Origin: Corinectria fuckeliana
Lineage: Eukaryota; Ascomycota; Sordariomycetes; Hypocreales; Nectriaceae
Reading direction: 5' to 3'
Length of the DNA stretch: 64,000 bases
Assembly: GCA_019137255.1 (NCBI GenBank)
Contig: WPDH01000180.1
Span: forward strand, 62,001-126,000
The position numbers and the translations under genes were made by a program. Positions 1-12,364 of the stretch are shown in pieces; position 1 is the first letter of the stretch, and the number at the start of each line of letters is the position of its first letter. Below the pieces are notes generated by a model. The model did no database searches. It was not told the origin of the DNA and saw only the letters and a program-made list of their open reading frames with translations.

Positions 1-1541
1 ACCCAGCCTGGATCTCGGTTTTGCTGCCACAACGGACCCCCGCCTCCTCCACGGGGACCTGGGTAGGCGCTGCTGGGGCTGCTAAGGTCGCTGGGGTCGC
101 TGACGAGGGCTGTATTCGGTCTCGACTCCTCATCGATGGGTCCCAGTGGAGAGTGAAAGCCTCCGTTGTATTCATCGAGCTCGCGGGTGTCCCGAGTAAG
201 GGGCTCCTCGTCCAAGTCCATCTGGTGCGAATCGTGACCAACAGCCATGACGCCACCCGCGGCTGATCCAGGACCATATCCATAGGGGTAGTTTGGCTGG
301 TACGGTTCGGCTCTCCGATCTTCGTCGAAGAAGTCGTCCACTGGGGTTATAGTCCCACCGCGTGCCACAGCCGTTGGCGGGAGTGGTGTGCTTTCATCGA
401 CTTCTCGCATCGGCAGTAATGGCTGGATATTGCCGTTGCCATCAGACCCGGGCCTGTAGAGTCTGTTAGCATGGTTCCCTTTTTGGGAGTAGCCTTTACT
501 TTGACTGCATTAATTCTGAACTTACTCTGCTTTCTGGTTTAGACCATCCTGGTTACCCTTCTTGCGTCTCCACAACCAGACACCAAGGATGATCAAAGCC
601 ACCAACGCGGCAACGCCGCTGATCGTCCCGCCGATGATTGCACCCGTGTTCTTCGAGCCATTGTCGTCGCCGTCAGTGTCAGGGGCGGAGGCTGCGGATG
701 TCGAAGAGGAGGAGCCTTCAGAACTGGTGGGCGACTTCTCATCGGTCTCGGTGCGGCTTGCAGAGGGTGAAGTTTCAGACTTGCTCTCGGTTGATGTTTT
801 CGTGCTCGAAGTCTTGATCTTGGAGGTTTTTGCGCTGGACGTCTTTGTACTCGATGCGTTCGTCTTAGTAGATGTCTTACTGGCAGACGTTTTGGTGGCC
901 GTTCTCGAAGAGTCTGTGTGTGAGCTTGACTCCTTGGTTGCCCCAGTAGTGGCCTCGGATGATGAATCCGCAGTATTTGTGATTGGGGCAGTTATGCTTG
1001 TAAGCTTGATGGCCGACTTTCCTGATGCCGTTCCTACGACAGTGGTCGCCATTCCCGACTCGGAACCGCAACCATACTGAGAGTAGCCCCCTTCGAAACT
1101 GTTCTTGTAGCAGAGATCGGATCCCTGGCAGGTGTAGACGTAAGGGTTCACCTCCGTCTGCGCTCCGCTACTCCCGTCGACACATCCTGTGTAGACGCCC
1201 TGCGTGCAAGAGCCGCCGTCGGGGCAACACCCTACGGCACCATGGTCCACGTCGACGACGCAATGCGATCCGGCGGAGCAGGTGGCTGGCAGAGCGGGAT
1301 CGCCTCCTATGTACCCGCACACTGTGTTTAGCTGCCGACGGTCCAGCGGGTTGTCGAAGTCGCCCGGGGCGATGGTCGCGGCGAAAGGCCAGGGCTGAAC
1401 ATTGATTTCGTGGTGCGCGACGGTCCTCGTTGGTTGAGACTGCGCAAAGGGATGTGCGCTGGCGAAGTGGACGATAACATCGCAGAGAGCGAGGAGCGCG
1501 GCGGCTGATGGCAAGTGCACCATTCGGTTGGCTGGGGACAT
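1..1541 (-). CDS. Cys-rich single-pass membrane protein (partial at left edge)
   Basis: Two exons are visible on the minus strand, 526-1541 and 1-453, joined by a 72-nt intron (GTAAGT donor, CTAACAGACTCTACAG end). The frame stays open through the window edge, so the C-terminus is missing. I chose the ATG at 1541; the longer frame upstream has only a TTG, and an ATG at 1523 is possible. Residues 1-29 look like a signal peptide. A region with ten cysteines follows (about residues 70-165), then a Ser/Thr/Lys-rich stalk (about 190-290) suited to O-glycosylation, one membrane helix (about 299-324) followed by RRKK, and a cytoplasmic tail rich in Asp, Glu, Pro and Tyr. This Cys-rich head, stalk, helix and acidic tail resemble fungal wall-stress sensors of the Wsc/Mid2 type, but I do not recognise the head domain. 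A sensor role is inference. Confidence 0.75.
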
Positions 1542-3523
1542 GGTGGAAAGGGTCGTCGCTGTCTCACTCAAACATGGTCCTGTGGTGGCTGAAGGCCGTA
1601 TGTAAATAAGTGAGTAAGATGGAGCGAGGCGGAGGCGAGGTTGAACGTTGATCGTGGCGATCCGACTCGGTCAATTAGGAATAACTGAAGAGTAAAAACC
1701 AAGGATAGACAGAGCAAAGGAAAAATGCGCAAGATTCTCGATGGAACAAAACGAGAGGGTGGAATGGCAGGAAGGAAGACGGGCGGCGTGACACGGCAAC
1801 GGCAACGGCAAGCTGGAAATAGCCCAGGGCAGCTTTACGAGGGAACCGAAACTTGGGGTGGCCAGAGTGAGCATGAGTTGGAGGCGCATGAGCAAGGGTC
1901 CTTTTGGTGGGCCGTTTGGTGGCCGTACGAAGTAGAATCCGAGGGCCGTTGGCTGGCGTTGCTAGGGAAAGGGCGGGAAAAAAAAACGGCTGGCAACGGA
2001 TTCAAGGACTTCAACCCTGCCAGTTTTCCCGTGGCGCTTGTGCGCTATAGGTCCGACAAGTTCATAACAGCCCCAAACAGGCCAGGGACCAGGGGACTAG
2101 GGGACCAGGGGCGGCAAGGAGATGCGCGAGCGAGGTGTGTGGGACGGGCGGCCGGGATGCGTTGTGCAATGGAAGTGGAGTGTTGGCAGGCGATGGCGTA
2201 GCACTACTTCGCACTGTATTACACTGTAAATCGTAGGTAACGTCACCCAGGCGCGTGGGTAGGCTGGGGGCCAGCCAAGGAGCTAGGGGCTGTAAACGGG
2301 TTCGTTGAATGGTGCTACTTGGTGCCGATGGCCATCAGACGGGGGTTTTTACGTAGGGAGGATGGAAGGGCGCAAGGCGAAGGTGGAAGAAGTAGGGAGC
2401 ATTAGTGGATGGATGATGGACGTGATTCAGAGGAATTAATTGCCCTTGTGTCAAAGCAATGAAAAGCGGCGTGGCCCAGGGTCGACGGTAGAAAAAGACA
2501 GACAAGAGACCCGCGGCCCCACGAGGGCGGATAAAAGGTCACAGAGCCCTTACTAACTCTCAGACGAGAAATGGAGGATGAAACATTCATGGGAATATTG
2601 AATATTGGCCGAGGGAATTGAAACCGGACCCCGAGGGCGATTTAATAGTGCCTGAAGGTGCTGTTCATAATGGTGGGCGAGCGGGCGGGCAAACTTCGAA
2701 TGAAGTCGGAATCAGTGCTTCGAAACTGCTGCAGTGGTGTCGAGTCAATCAGGGATTTCTGCGGCCACTCTCCATCCGCATCTCATGTACATACACATCT
2801 CCTGCGTGTCTCATTCTCTCGCTGCGTGTCTGGGTCGCCATCTTGCCAGGCAACCAGGCGCCTCCAGCCAAGGCGGCGGCAAGCTAGGTACAGTAGGTAG
2901 GTAGGTATGTGGATTCTGTATTATGTGTACAACATGTATCATGGCCAGATCTGCCATGCATCATCCCTCCGCTCATCATCCACTCCTCCCACACACTTGC
3001 GACACCGACGTTGGCGGAGCGGGCAAGTAAGCACTGTGCATCAACAGCAAATATCATCACATCTACACAGTGCACACTGCTCCGCAGATCTGTCCACTTC
3101 TAGCGTCTTAGCTTGGGGCAGTGTGCTTCTAATAATAAATTAGGATCCTGACACTGACTTCTTACCGGGCAGCCAGCGAGCCTTTGTTAGTCTTCCCCTG
3201 GCCGTTTGTCGTTTGTCCCATCCACGTTATCACGGGGTAGTCATGATACCGTACCACTAAGGGAATCCGAGAGTCATCGAAATAGTGTTCTTTGTTACCC
3301 GAAATCCAGTTCATCCGGTTCTCCTTGCTGCTATCGCTTGTCCCGTAAAAGTCCAACCAGTCTAATTAAACAAAACTGCCCTGGAATTCAATCATTCCTT
3401 CTAGTCCCAAACAACAAACGCCACACTGTCTCCAATCCACATGGATGGATCAACCCTCTCGGCTGGAATTGATACTGAACTGCCAATCTCCACCATATAG
3501 CTCCCCGTCCTTTTGGCTATTAC
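1542..3523. other. Intergenic region, no gene seen
   Basis: This 2-kb stretch holds the upstream region of the Cys-rich membrane protein gene and the 3' flank of the RTA1-like gene. Open frames here are short and lack fungal splice context or recognisable protein motifs. A GTAG-rich repeat lies at 2886-2907. Confidence 0.6.
2886..2907. repeat. TAGG tandem tract
   Basis: A short run of TAGG units (cagtaggtaggtaggtatg). The same TAGGTA/TACCTA core recurs in other intergenic regions of the window. Confidence 0.7.
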
Positions 3524-4769
3524 CTACACCATCATCGCCCGGTGGGAGTCTTGGCTGTTTTGAGAGGCCGTGTCGACAATCTCATACATCTCGTACTCGC
3601 CGTCGTCGCCGTGCTTGCGGGCCTTCTTGGCAGCCTTGAGTTGCTTCTTCTCGTCCTTCTTCTGCTGCTTAAGCGCCTTCTTCTCTTTGCGGGTGAGTCG
3701 CGGGAAGTCGCTGTCCGGCCCCCGCATCACCAGGCCAGGGTGCATGGCGTTGAGGAGCACCAGGGCCAGCAGCATGGGGAATGCGTCCAGGCTGAAAGGG
3801 TAGTTCTCATTCGTCAGGATCGGGTTGTTGTCGTTGACACCAGGAGCGAACTCCGCGAGTCGGAAGATGATGCGGATCTGTCGTGGCAGTGTTAGCCAGC
3901 TGTTCATGTCCATTCGCCGTAAAGCCTAATCTCACCATCACCAAGACTAGCACGGCCAGCATTGTCCAGACCAGGTACCTCATGCGTCCAATGCGAGATC
4001 CTTCCAGCTGCACCAGTTGGTAGTAGAACCATCCCGTCATGGCAATGAAGATGACGATGAAGGCCAGCTGGACGCCGATACCCGCCATGTAGATCTTTTG
4101 GCCAATGCGCACGGTGCTGGAATCGCCATCATTTGACAGCATGCTGCCACCGGCGCCCTGGACGAGGAAGCAGGCGATATCCAGCCAGATGAACAGCGTT
4201 CCCAGCTTGATTGCGCGAACGCCCCAGATCTTCTTCTCTGGGATTCGAAAGTAGATCATGCGAGCGACGGTCATGTAAACAAACGCGTTGATCCCTGTAG
4301 TCCAGTCTGTTAGTTTCTGTCCTTGCGCTTCTCGAGGGTTGGTCCTTACAGAGAGGTGCAAGCAAGAAGAAGAGCTGTCCCCAAATGACAAATACTGTCT
4401 GTTGCTGGTGATGACTGCTATAAGTCTTGATGCAAAAGCCCGCCGTCTCCCAAATGGCACCCATGATGACCACCCAACAGTACCTCTTTGATGAAGTTAG
4501 TTATCAACTCAACAGGAGTGCGATTTAAAAGTGGAAGATCAACACACCTTCTTGTAAATTATGGCTTGCATGAGATGGATGATCATAGTCAGCCCAAAGA
4601 GCACGGCAAAGGCAAGATTGCCGGCAAAGCTCGGATAGTAGGCATAGTTTGCGTTGCAGGCGTCGATATCGACGTAGCCATACTTGTCAGGTACAGCGGT
4701 GGTACAAGTTGCCGTAGACGAAGAGGCTATCGTCGACGTTGGGCTATCAGATAAAGTAGTGGTGGCCAT
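3524..4769 (-). CDS. RTA1-like seven-transmembrane protein
   Basis: Four exons (4548-4769, 4350-4485, 3936-4294, 3524-3877) with introns of 62, 55 and 58 nt give a 356-residue protein starting at the ATG at 4769. After a Ser/Thr-rich N-terminus comes YYPSFAGNLAFAVLFG, the typical start of the fungal RTA1/RTM1 family, and I count seven hydrophobic segments. The tail after the last helix is very basic (KKALKQQKKDEKKQLKAAKK), then turns acidic with Tyr. Yeast members (Rta1, Rsb1, Rtm1) are linked to resistance to aminocholesterol, sphingoid-base export and lipid asymmetry; a plasma-membrane lipid or stress role is family knowledge, while the substrate here is unknown. The length fits the family. 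Splice sites are canonical and the phases agree throughout. Confidence 0.9.
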
Positions 4770-6904
4770 GGTATGAGTGGATGAGTGGTGGAATTATTCG
4801 CCGTTGCGTGTAAGTCGGCCAAGTTAGTGCGTGAAAGAAGGAGGAATTGGTTTGATCTGCTTGAGATAAGAATGCTCTGCTCGGCTGATGATTCTTCCAT
4901 TCTGAGGACTCTTGGATGGTCTTATAGTACAATGTTTTTCCCGTTGTCAAGACTGATTTTGGAAAGATCACTACTCTGCAAGGTAGATTGGCGATTGGCG
5001 AGGGCAAGTGCTGATGATGTTCCTGTCGAGGCTCAGATGCTGCCGAATACACGCATGGCGCGCTGTGGTTCGCTGGGCCAGCGCCATTGCGGGGCCACGA
5101 GGCGGTGCTCGCCAAAGCTAAGCCGGATCGGTCCTTCATAAGCCTCAGTCTGACCCGCCTGGATCTGAGCTGAAAGGCCATGGCTCTCGTACGTGTGCCT
5201 AATCTGATTTCGCACTAATGCTACGTAGGGCTGGCTTAGTTGTGAGAGCCCGACCGAACCTGGAGAACAGTACCGTAATACTTCCCGTTGTTCCAGTTTA
5301 CCGTTTGGCGATTGGCCCAGTCTACTGTTGTATGGCTTGAGAGCCCAGGCACTGCTTGCGTGTAGGTTGGCAGGTTGGGTGCAGCCGTGGTCCGGCTCGA
5401 AACGACAAAGTAGGCGGTGTCCCTTAGCCGTATAGTTGGACGCAGTTTCGGTGATGCCGCACATGCTCAAGTTGGGTTGAACTGTAAGACGAATGTTGCT
5501 GGAACCTCTTCTTGTTCGTAAAGGCTGGCCGAAGCTGAGAGCCTGAGACGTTCCCGAGTATCGTCTTTTGGAGGGTTCCCAATAGGATGTGTGTACGTAC
5601 TTCGTATTGATAGGAATCCTCACATTAATGTGTCTATTAACCTATCCCGGTAACATGCAATCTTTGACGATGAAATGCTGCTTCATAGCTGGCGCTGGCT
5701 CTGCTTACTCTGCGTGAAGCCATGCGTCTTGAAATTTATGCAGGAGGCGAGTTGATGAAGTCGACGTGTCGAGCAGGTGTAGCAAATAAAAACGACTAAT
5801 GTTTTTTTAGGTAGGGTTTCCCTTGCCTAAAGACAGCGCACGGCAATTCAGCAAGTAATAAGACCAACTCTGAATATTTCTACAGTATAGGGCAATAAAT
5901 CCGGAGTGGCTTGTTCGAGCAGTACGACCTCTATTTAGGCTGTGGATAACTTTCTGCACACTCGTTTCCTGTGTCGTGATGCCTTATTACGCCACCTCGA
6001 CCGCGAGAATCTGTTTCTACACTCTCAGCAACTTGCGACTTATTGCGACGGCTGTCATGACAGCAGAAACGGAAGCCATACTAAGAACGGGGTCGGGACC
6101 GGTATAGAACTTCCCGTTGAATTTACGGTAATGCTTTTTAAGCGATTTGACCGTAGCTAAACCGTGAAACTCTTAATGTTGTGCTGTGCAGTAGCCGTAA
6201 GTAGGTGCTGCTACATAATTCTCTGCCTAAGTAGGTCGCTGACTCCTGGGGGGTGGCATAAATGTGGTCGAAGAGGAGGGAAAATAATACCGGAAGAAGG
6301 GACCCTGGGCTTGCAAGCGCCGTTGTGATTTCTAGGGGACCTGCCACGGCAATTCTTTCTCCACCACAGCTCGTCACGGCCCCCAATGGACCCGCACGAG
6401 AGCGTCCAGCGCTGATTAACTGTGTCCGCCGCGCCAAGCAGCTCGCGGCCGTGCCTGCCCTCTGTAAGGCCAGCCGCGGGTTTATTGTGAAGCGAGAGTG
6501 CCAGAGTGCGAGAGTGGGTGATGGATCGACCTGCCCATAGTTTTGACTCCAAAAGTCAGGGAGGAGGTTGGAGGAAGCTTTCACTGCGCACAGGCCAGCA
6601 AGGGTCTATTGAGAGGTCGCTCTTCCTGGGAAATTGTTAACGCTAGGTACCTTGCACAGCGTGCGTGAGTGCGTGCCGTTGTCTCGTGGACTCGACCCTC
6701 CCGTCGTCTCCTCTTCTCCTCCCCCATTGCTTGCATCGTGGGATTGCCCCGACGCGACCTCCTCAACCTCTCCCTCGCTTTGGCAAGGCAATCGCCTGGA
6801 CCCGGCGTTCCATTTGTCATTTCCACATCGTCACTCAACCTCAATCCCCGTGCTGGACCACGGATATCACATACTTACCTACCTCCCTACCTACCTAAGC
6901 CATC
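4770..6904. promoter_or_regulatory. Divergent intergenic region, RTA1-like / Yvc1-like
   Basis: This 2.1-kb stretch separates two genes transcribed outwards and should hold both promoters. A TACCTACC tract at 6871-6898 sits directly before the channel start codon, in its probable 5' leader. A 197-codon open frame on the minus strand (5033-5623) is described as a finding. I saw no other gene. Confidence 0.5.
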
Positions 6905-9336
6905 ATGCCTATCAAAGTCAAGTCCAAGAAGCTGCCGCCTCCGCGCGACCCAAGCCCTGTAGGCCCCGTGGAGATAGATTTTGACGTCCAGCTGCCCGAC
7001 ATTGCAGCCGACGACGACTTTCGACAGGTGGTCAAGAAGCTCTCCCTGTAAGTTAGACCTGGGCAGGCTTCTCTTCTTGGCACTCCGTCCGTACATACCT
7101 AAGTAGGTAGTGAGCTAACAATGGCTCCAACAGGTACTTTGTCGATGTCATCGAGCTGCCCAGCACCTTTGAACAGCTGCGGACCACTGCGGCGGGGAAC
7201 TGTCTCCGGCTTCTGGTGGATCATCTCGCGGAGACGTGCTCCAACCCTGCCATTGTCAATGCTTTGCTGTAAGTCTGACGTTGGTGCTGGTGATTTGCTG
7301 TAATTATGTGTCCCGTCACCTTTATTCTACCATGGCGATGCGGGGTGAAGTGTCCCACTCCCCTCTTGCTGCTTGAAGCGGCATCCAACTACCCACTCAC
7401 TAACCATACGATGGAGTAATCACACCTCCGCAATACGGGCCTCGCCCTAACATCGCTTCATCTCTCCCATCAATCGCTAATCTCAAAATCTCCAGGGCTC
7501 TCAAGTGGCATTATGCCGCCGATTCGGAGCATCGCGGCCTCGGCGAGGCCCGATCGAGCGCTTGCGAAATTGTCGCCTGGCGCTTCCTAACTCGCCTCTC
7601 GGAGCGTGAAGCTGTCGACTACTGTCTCTACGAGATCCCTGACCCAGAGACCGAGGCTGAAGACGAACATGCGGGTAACGGCGATGTCGATGAGGAAGCT
7701 GTTGAAACGTCTCCTCTCATCTCTCACATCCGTTCCAATGGTAACCGGCGTCGTGGGCCAGGCCCCGCGGGCAGCAGCATGAAGCGAACTCAGCTATTAA
7801 GCTCCCTGTCCCGACTCACCATGACCACGGAGAGTGAGGAAGACGATACTCCCGACCCTACTGGGCCCTTCAAGAATCTCAACGCCCTTGAGATTGCTGC
7901 TATTGCCGACGCCAAGCGCTTTCTCAGCCAGCATATTGTCCAAAAGATCATCACGGCCATCTGGAGTGGCGACATCGTCTTTTGGGACAGCTTGTCGGTT
8001 CACTCCACCAAGAAGCCCCGGTTCTACAACGCGCGCACCTCGGACCCCTTTTCTCGCCTACGCGTCCCCAAGTATCTCAAGACCTGGGAGGTATTCTTCT
8101 TCTGTGTCTTTCTGTGCCTGTACTACGTGGTCCTTATCGCCCGCGACGAGACCCGCCTCACTGTCCCCGAGGTCATCCTGTTCTTCTGGATAGCAGCCTT
8201 CTTCTACGATGAACTGAGCGAGTGGCTCGATGCTGGGTCAATATTCTACGCAACCGATATTTGGAACCTGTTCGACATGATCATGATTGCTATTGGCTTC
8301 ACTTTTGGTACTCTAAGTAAGTAGACGCCGAATCAATGTCGCCCAACCCGTTACTAATCAGCTTTTAGGGATCATCGGCATCACCCAGGACAAACCCGAG
8401 TACAGCGAACTTGCCTTTGACATTCTTGCTCTCGAGGCCCTCTTCATGATCCCCCGTATCTTCTCCATCCTGAGCCTCAGTCCTTATTGGGGAACCCTCA
8501 TTCCGTGTCTTAAGGAAATGGGCAGGGACTTCTTCAAGTACCTGGTGCTTGTCGTCGTAGTTTACTGCGGCTTCCTGACCACGTTCTCGCTTGTAGGCCG
8601 CGATACCTTCTCGTTCAAGAAGATGGCCTGGATCTTGACCAAGATTTTCTACGGATCTGCCCCCATCGGATTCGATGTGATGAACGAGATCGATCCCTTC
8701 TTCGGGCCGCCCCTGATGATAACCTTCATCACACTGTCTTCGTTCCTACTAATGGGCTCCCTGACGGGTATGCTGTCCAACAGCTTCTCGCGCGTCATCA
8801 CGCACGCTAAGGAAGAGTATCTGTACGTATACAGCGTCTATGTCCTGGAGGCGTCGACTAGCAATCGACTTACCCACTTCTACCCGCCGTTCAATCTTCT
8901 CGCGTTCGTCATTTTCCGACCCTGGCGTCTCATCTTCTCCTCCGATGAGAGATTCCGGGCCGGCCGCATCATTCTCCTCAAGATCACCCACTGGCCCCTA
9001 GTTGGCATGATTCGCTTGTACGAGATGTTCCGCTCTCGGGCTGTCACGGACGAGTTCGCTGGATTTAAGGGCCCGCAGGCTTCAAGCCGGCGACTTGGCC
9101 GCTCTGGTGTGAGTAAGAAGCGATCGACGTCTAGTGTCGGCCGTCGGAACTTGTTGTCTCCTAGATGGGCCAATAAGCAAGACGCGGACCACCGCGAAGA
9201 CGACATGGACGCGCCATCGGCTATGGAGGTTCAACTTAGTGAGCTTAACCGCAAGATTGACCAGATGGCGGCGGCGATTCTCTCTATGCAAGAGAAAGCT
9301 ACCAGTGCCTCGCCCAGCACAACAGCGTCCGCCTAA
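6905..9336 (+). CDS. yvc1: TRP-type cation channel, Yvc1 family
   Basis: Four exons (6905-7047, 7134-7268, 7496-8316, 8369-9336) give 688 residues; the introns are 86, 227 and 52 nt. The N-terminal 280 residues are cytosolic, with an acidic loop. Hydrophobic segments begin near residue 285 (KYLKTWEVFFFCVFLCLYYV) and continue to a pore-like loop near 456-482 and a last helix near 483-510, followed by a basic, amphipathic region and a short coiled coil at about 648-675. Order and length match the fungal vacuolar TRP channel Yvc1, which releases Ca2+ from the vacuole to the cytosol after osmotic or mechanical stress. Function is inferred from the family. The start is the ATG just after a TACCTACC tract; the first intron carries another copy of that motif at 7096-7110. 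Confidence 0.88.
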
Positions 9337-11259
9337 GTTCGGGCTACGACGATAGGGCCGCGCCTGGCCATGCCCTGGTGCCTCGGACTGCGGCGCGGCC
9401 CCCGCTACCCTTCCCTTGGTGGTGGAGTGCTGAGGATGGCGGATAACTTAGAAGGGGACGAGAAGCCGCGATTGGTCTCAAGATTGGTTTAAGAGAGACG
9501 GAAAGGTCGCTCGACGAATGGAAACTGGCGGCTCTAAAAGGAGGGAGGTTGTTTGCAGTTCATTTCATGACAACCATGACATTACCACCTAGCGAGTATA
9601 AGATACTCTAAACCTCTGATACCTAGATTCTTTCCGACTTAATTCACTACGCTATTATGACTACCACTAATCTATCAAAAGGAGCCCGTGGTACTGAAGA
9701 GCCGAACCCGTCTGAATATGACCACAAGTTAGGATAAGGATGCTTTTCTTTAGCACCTGCTGCCATTAACGACCACCAGTGGCAACGGGACCCATCTCTT
9801 AAGCTGCTGCGACGACCGGCACCTGCCATGGCCATGGGACTCAGGCCCGCTCTAGCTGACAGTTGCAAAGCCGTGTATTCCCGTTTTTAGTACGTGAGCT
9901 CAGCGACGGCCCTGCAAGACGCTGGCTAGCTATGGAGTAGCGGAGCCTGTTTACGAAGCAGACATTCAGCCGTAGGATGGCATCGTGTTGGATGATGGGG
10001 CCTGGTTCGGCCAGCATCGAAGTGGGTTCAACTGGGACGCAGGACCGGATCCGGCTTACATACCTGCCTAGGTAGGTAGCATGCTCGTTACGTACAGACA
10101 CAGTCAACAGATGGTCTTGAATGCATTAGTAGAGGGAGCGCTGGGTGACTGGGTGCCAGAGAAGCAATGTTATGGAAGCGAGTGCCGAGACAAGCGGCGG
10201 TGTCGTCGAGCTATGTACTGTTCGGAGCCGACGAGTAACGGGGAAGTTGACCGAAGATTTGGCTTTCGGCGACAGATGTCCCGAAGACTAGGTGAGACGG
10301 ACTCGACGAGTGTCTTGTATCCTTCGCAAGCATCTAGGCCTCGGGTTTATCGAACCTGACCCTTCACCAACTCCTGCGTCTCCTCCATGGTCCTTGGTCG
10401 ATGCGCAACGACTCATAGTTCTATGTTAGTAGGTTTCTCAGCCGCTGGCCGGGACAAAACACCGAAGGCCTCCCCACCCCGCCCGCTGTAAAGGCGCCGA
10501 ACATGTCCCCCAGCGGCCAGACCGTCCGCTATCCCGCTCGCAGCCGCGCTGGGCTGCTGCCCACCCGTTCATTCATTCATCATAACGCCTGCTGTCCACT
10601 ATCTAGAATCCCCCAAGCGCCCGACCGACTGAGTTGAGGGGATCAGTCGTTGGAAAGACTTGTTGAACTGGCCCCGATCTCGGCCGTCTCGCTAGGTCGC
10701 TCGCTTCCTAGCCCCATTTCGTTCATCGTTCATCCATCCATCCTTCCTAACCCCCAAACACCCAAGCGGACCCTTGTCTCCATCCCCAGTCAAACCAACC
10801 AGCGCGGATGCATTACTGACTGGCAATTGCATCCTTTCGCATGTTCGTCTCTTCCCTGGCAACCTGGTAATACATAACATAACATAACATCCTGGTCCGG
10901 TTCACCGTTCATTCTGCATCCTGTCAACTGTATCCGCATCTTTCTTATTCCCGTCGGCACCGGCATTTCAGCCCTGGTTACCCTCTTTTTTTTTGTCCTT
11001 CCCTGAAACGATAGAAAAGGAAGAAAAAGTCGACGCCCGACCCGACACGACGAGCAGCGACACTCACTCACTTCGCACAACAACACTACTTACTTACACG
11101 ACACACACACCGCAAAACCCCCGAAGTGCCCATGCCTCCGTCGCCCGTCTCCGTCTCCGTCTCCGTCTTCGTCCCCAACCCTAAAGCCCATCTGCCTCCG
11201 CCTCCGCTGCCCTGATCCCAATCGCAACCCTCGTCCCTTCCTCCGAACCGTTTGCAAAC
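9337..11259. other. Intergenic region, no gene seen
   Basis: This stretch holds the 3' flank of the channel gene and the upstream region of the next plus-strand gene. The last 500 bases are pyrimidine-rich on the plus strand, as is common before fungal start sites. It contains a TAGGTAGG copy at 10059-10080 and a CATAA repeat at 10873-10890. Confidence 0.55.
10873..10890. repeat. CATAA pentanucleotide microsatellite
   Basis: About three and a half perfect CATAA units, in the likely promoter or 5' leader of the gene that starts at 11260. Confidence 0.7.
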
Positions 11260-12364
11260 ATGTCGACGCCCGACGCCACCTTGAAAAGCTCCGACGCGTC
11301 CCCGTCGTCGCCTGCAGCTGCTACGCTCGCCCTGCCGGACCGCACTGCCACCGCCGCCGCCAACGACGACTCCTGGAATACCAAGAATCTGGGCATGCGG
11401 CTGGGCGTGGATGCTGTCAGCGCCGCGTGTGCCACCTCCATGATTGCGCCTCTGATTGCCATGATCGACCGGTAGGTCTTGTCGCTTTTCGTCTCTTCAG
11501 TTCTGTTGCTTTCGCTCGTTGGCTCGGGAAATTTGGCCGAGTTGGTCATGGTGCCGACACCGGCCAATGATCCAAAACACCAGCTCCGCCATCGCCAGCA
11601 CCAAAGCCATTGATAAAAGCCACCTCACTAACTCTCCTCTTTCTCTTCTCGCCAGCTCCGTAATGGAAAACGCCTCCGGCCGCAGCTCCCTCCTCTCCTC
11701 CATCGTCTCCTCCGTCAAGACGCTCATCCGCCGCCCGCACATCCTGCTCTTCTCCAAGCCTACCGCCCTCATCTTCCTCACCTACGGCACCACCTACCTC
11801 GTCGCCAACGCCGTCGACACCTCGTCGGCCACCGTCAACAACCGCCCGGCCTCGTCCGTCACCGCCGGCGGCGCCAAGTTCGCCGCGTCGTCGGCCACCA
11901 ACATCGGCATCGGCATCTACAAAGACCAGGTCTTCGTCCGCCTCTTTGGCCCCCCCGGCGCCGTGCCCCGCGCCGTGCCTCTGTCCGCATACACCCTGTT
12001 TGCTCTGCGCGACTGCCTCACCATCTTTGCCTCCTTTAACGTGCCCCCGGTCCTAGGGCCCTACCTCGACGCCCGCTTCTCCGAACAGGTCAAGGCCCGC
12101 ATGTCCGGTGCCTCCACCGCCCAGTTCGTGGCTCCCGCCGCCGTCCAGTTCATCTCCACCCCGCTACACCTGCTCGGCCTCGACCTGTACAACCGCCCGG
12201 CGACCGCCGCCGCTCCCGTCACCGTGCGCGAGCGATACGACATTATCCGACGGAACTGGAGCATCAGTTCCCTCGCCCGCATCTGCCGCATCGTTCCAGC
12301 CTTTGGCTTCGGCGGCGTCGTCAACATGAAGGTCCGACGAAACCTGATGGGGAAGCTCGAGTGA
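11260..12364 (+). CDS. Conserved fungal membrane protein, function unknown
   Basis: Two exons (11260-11471 and 11656-12364) joined by a 184-nt intron give 306 residues. The N-terminus is Ser/Ala/Thr-rich and low in complexity for about 45 residues. Then comes a region with repeated hydrophobic stretches (LGVDAVSAACATSMIAPLIA, PTALIFLTYGTTYLVANAV), and basic residues are spread through the C-terminal half. The sequence gives me the impression of a conserved fungal organelle membrane protein, perhaps a distant relative of mitochondrial carriers, but I see no clear carrier signature (PX[DE]XX[KR]), so I do not assign one. The donor and the CCAG acceptor keep the frame. Codon use is strongly GC-ending like that of neighbouring genes, which supports real coding. 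Confidence 0.8.

Noticed and set aside
562..1080. Long plus-strand open frame over the membrane protein gene
   Set aside because: It is the antisense shadow of the Ser/Thr/Lys-rich stalk; its Val/Leu/Asp repetition mirrors that stalk.
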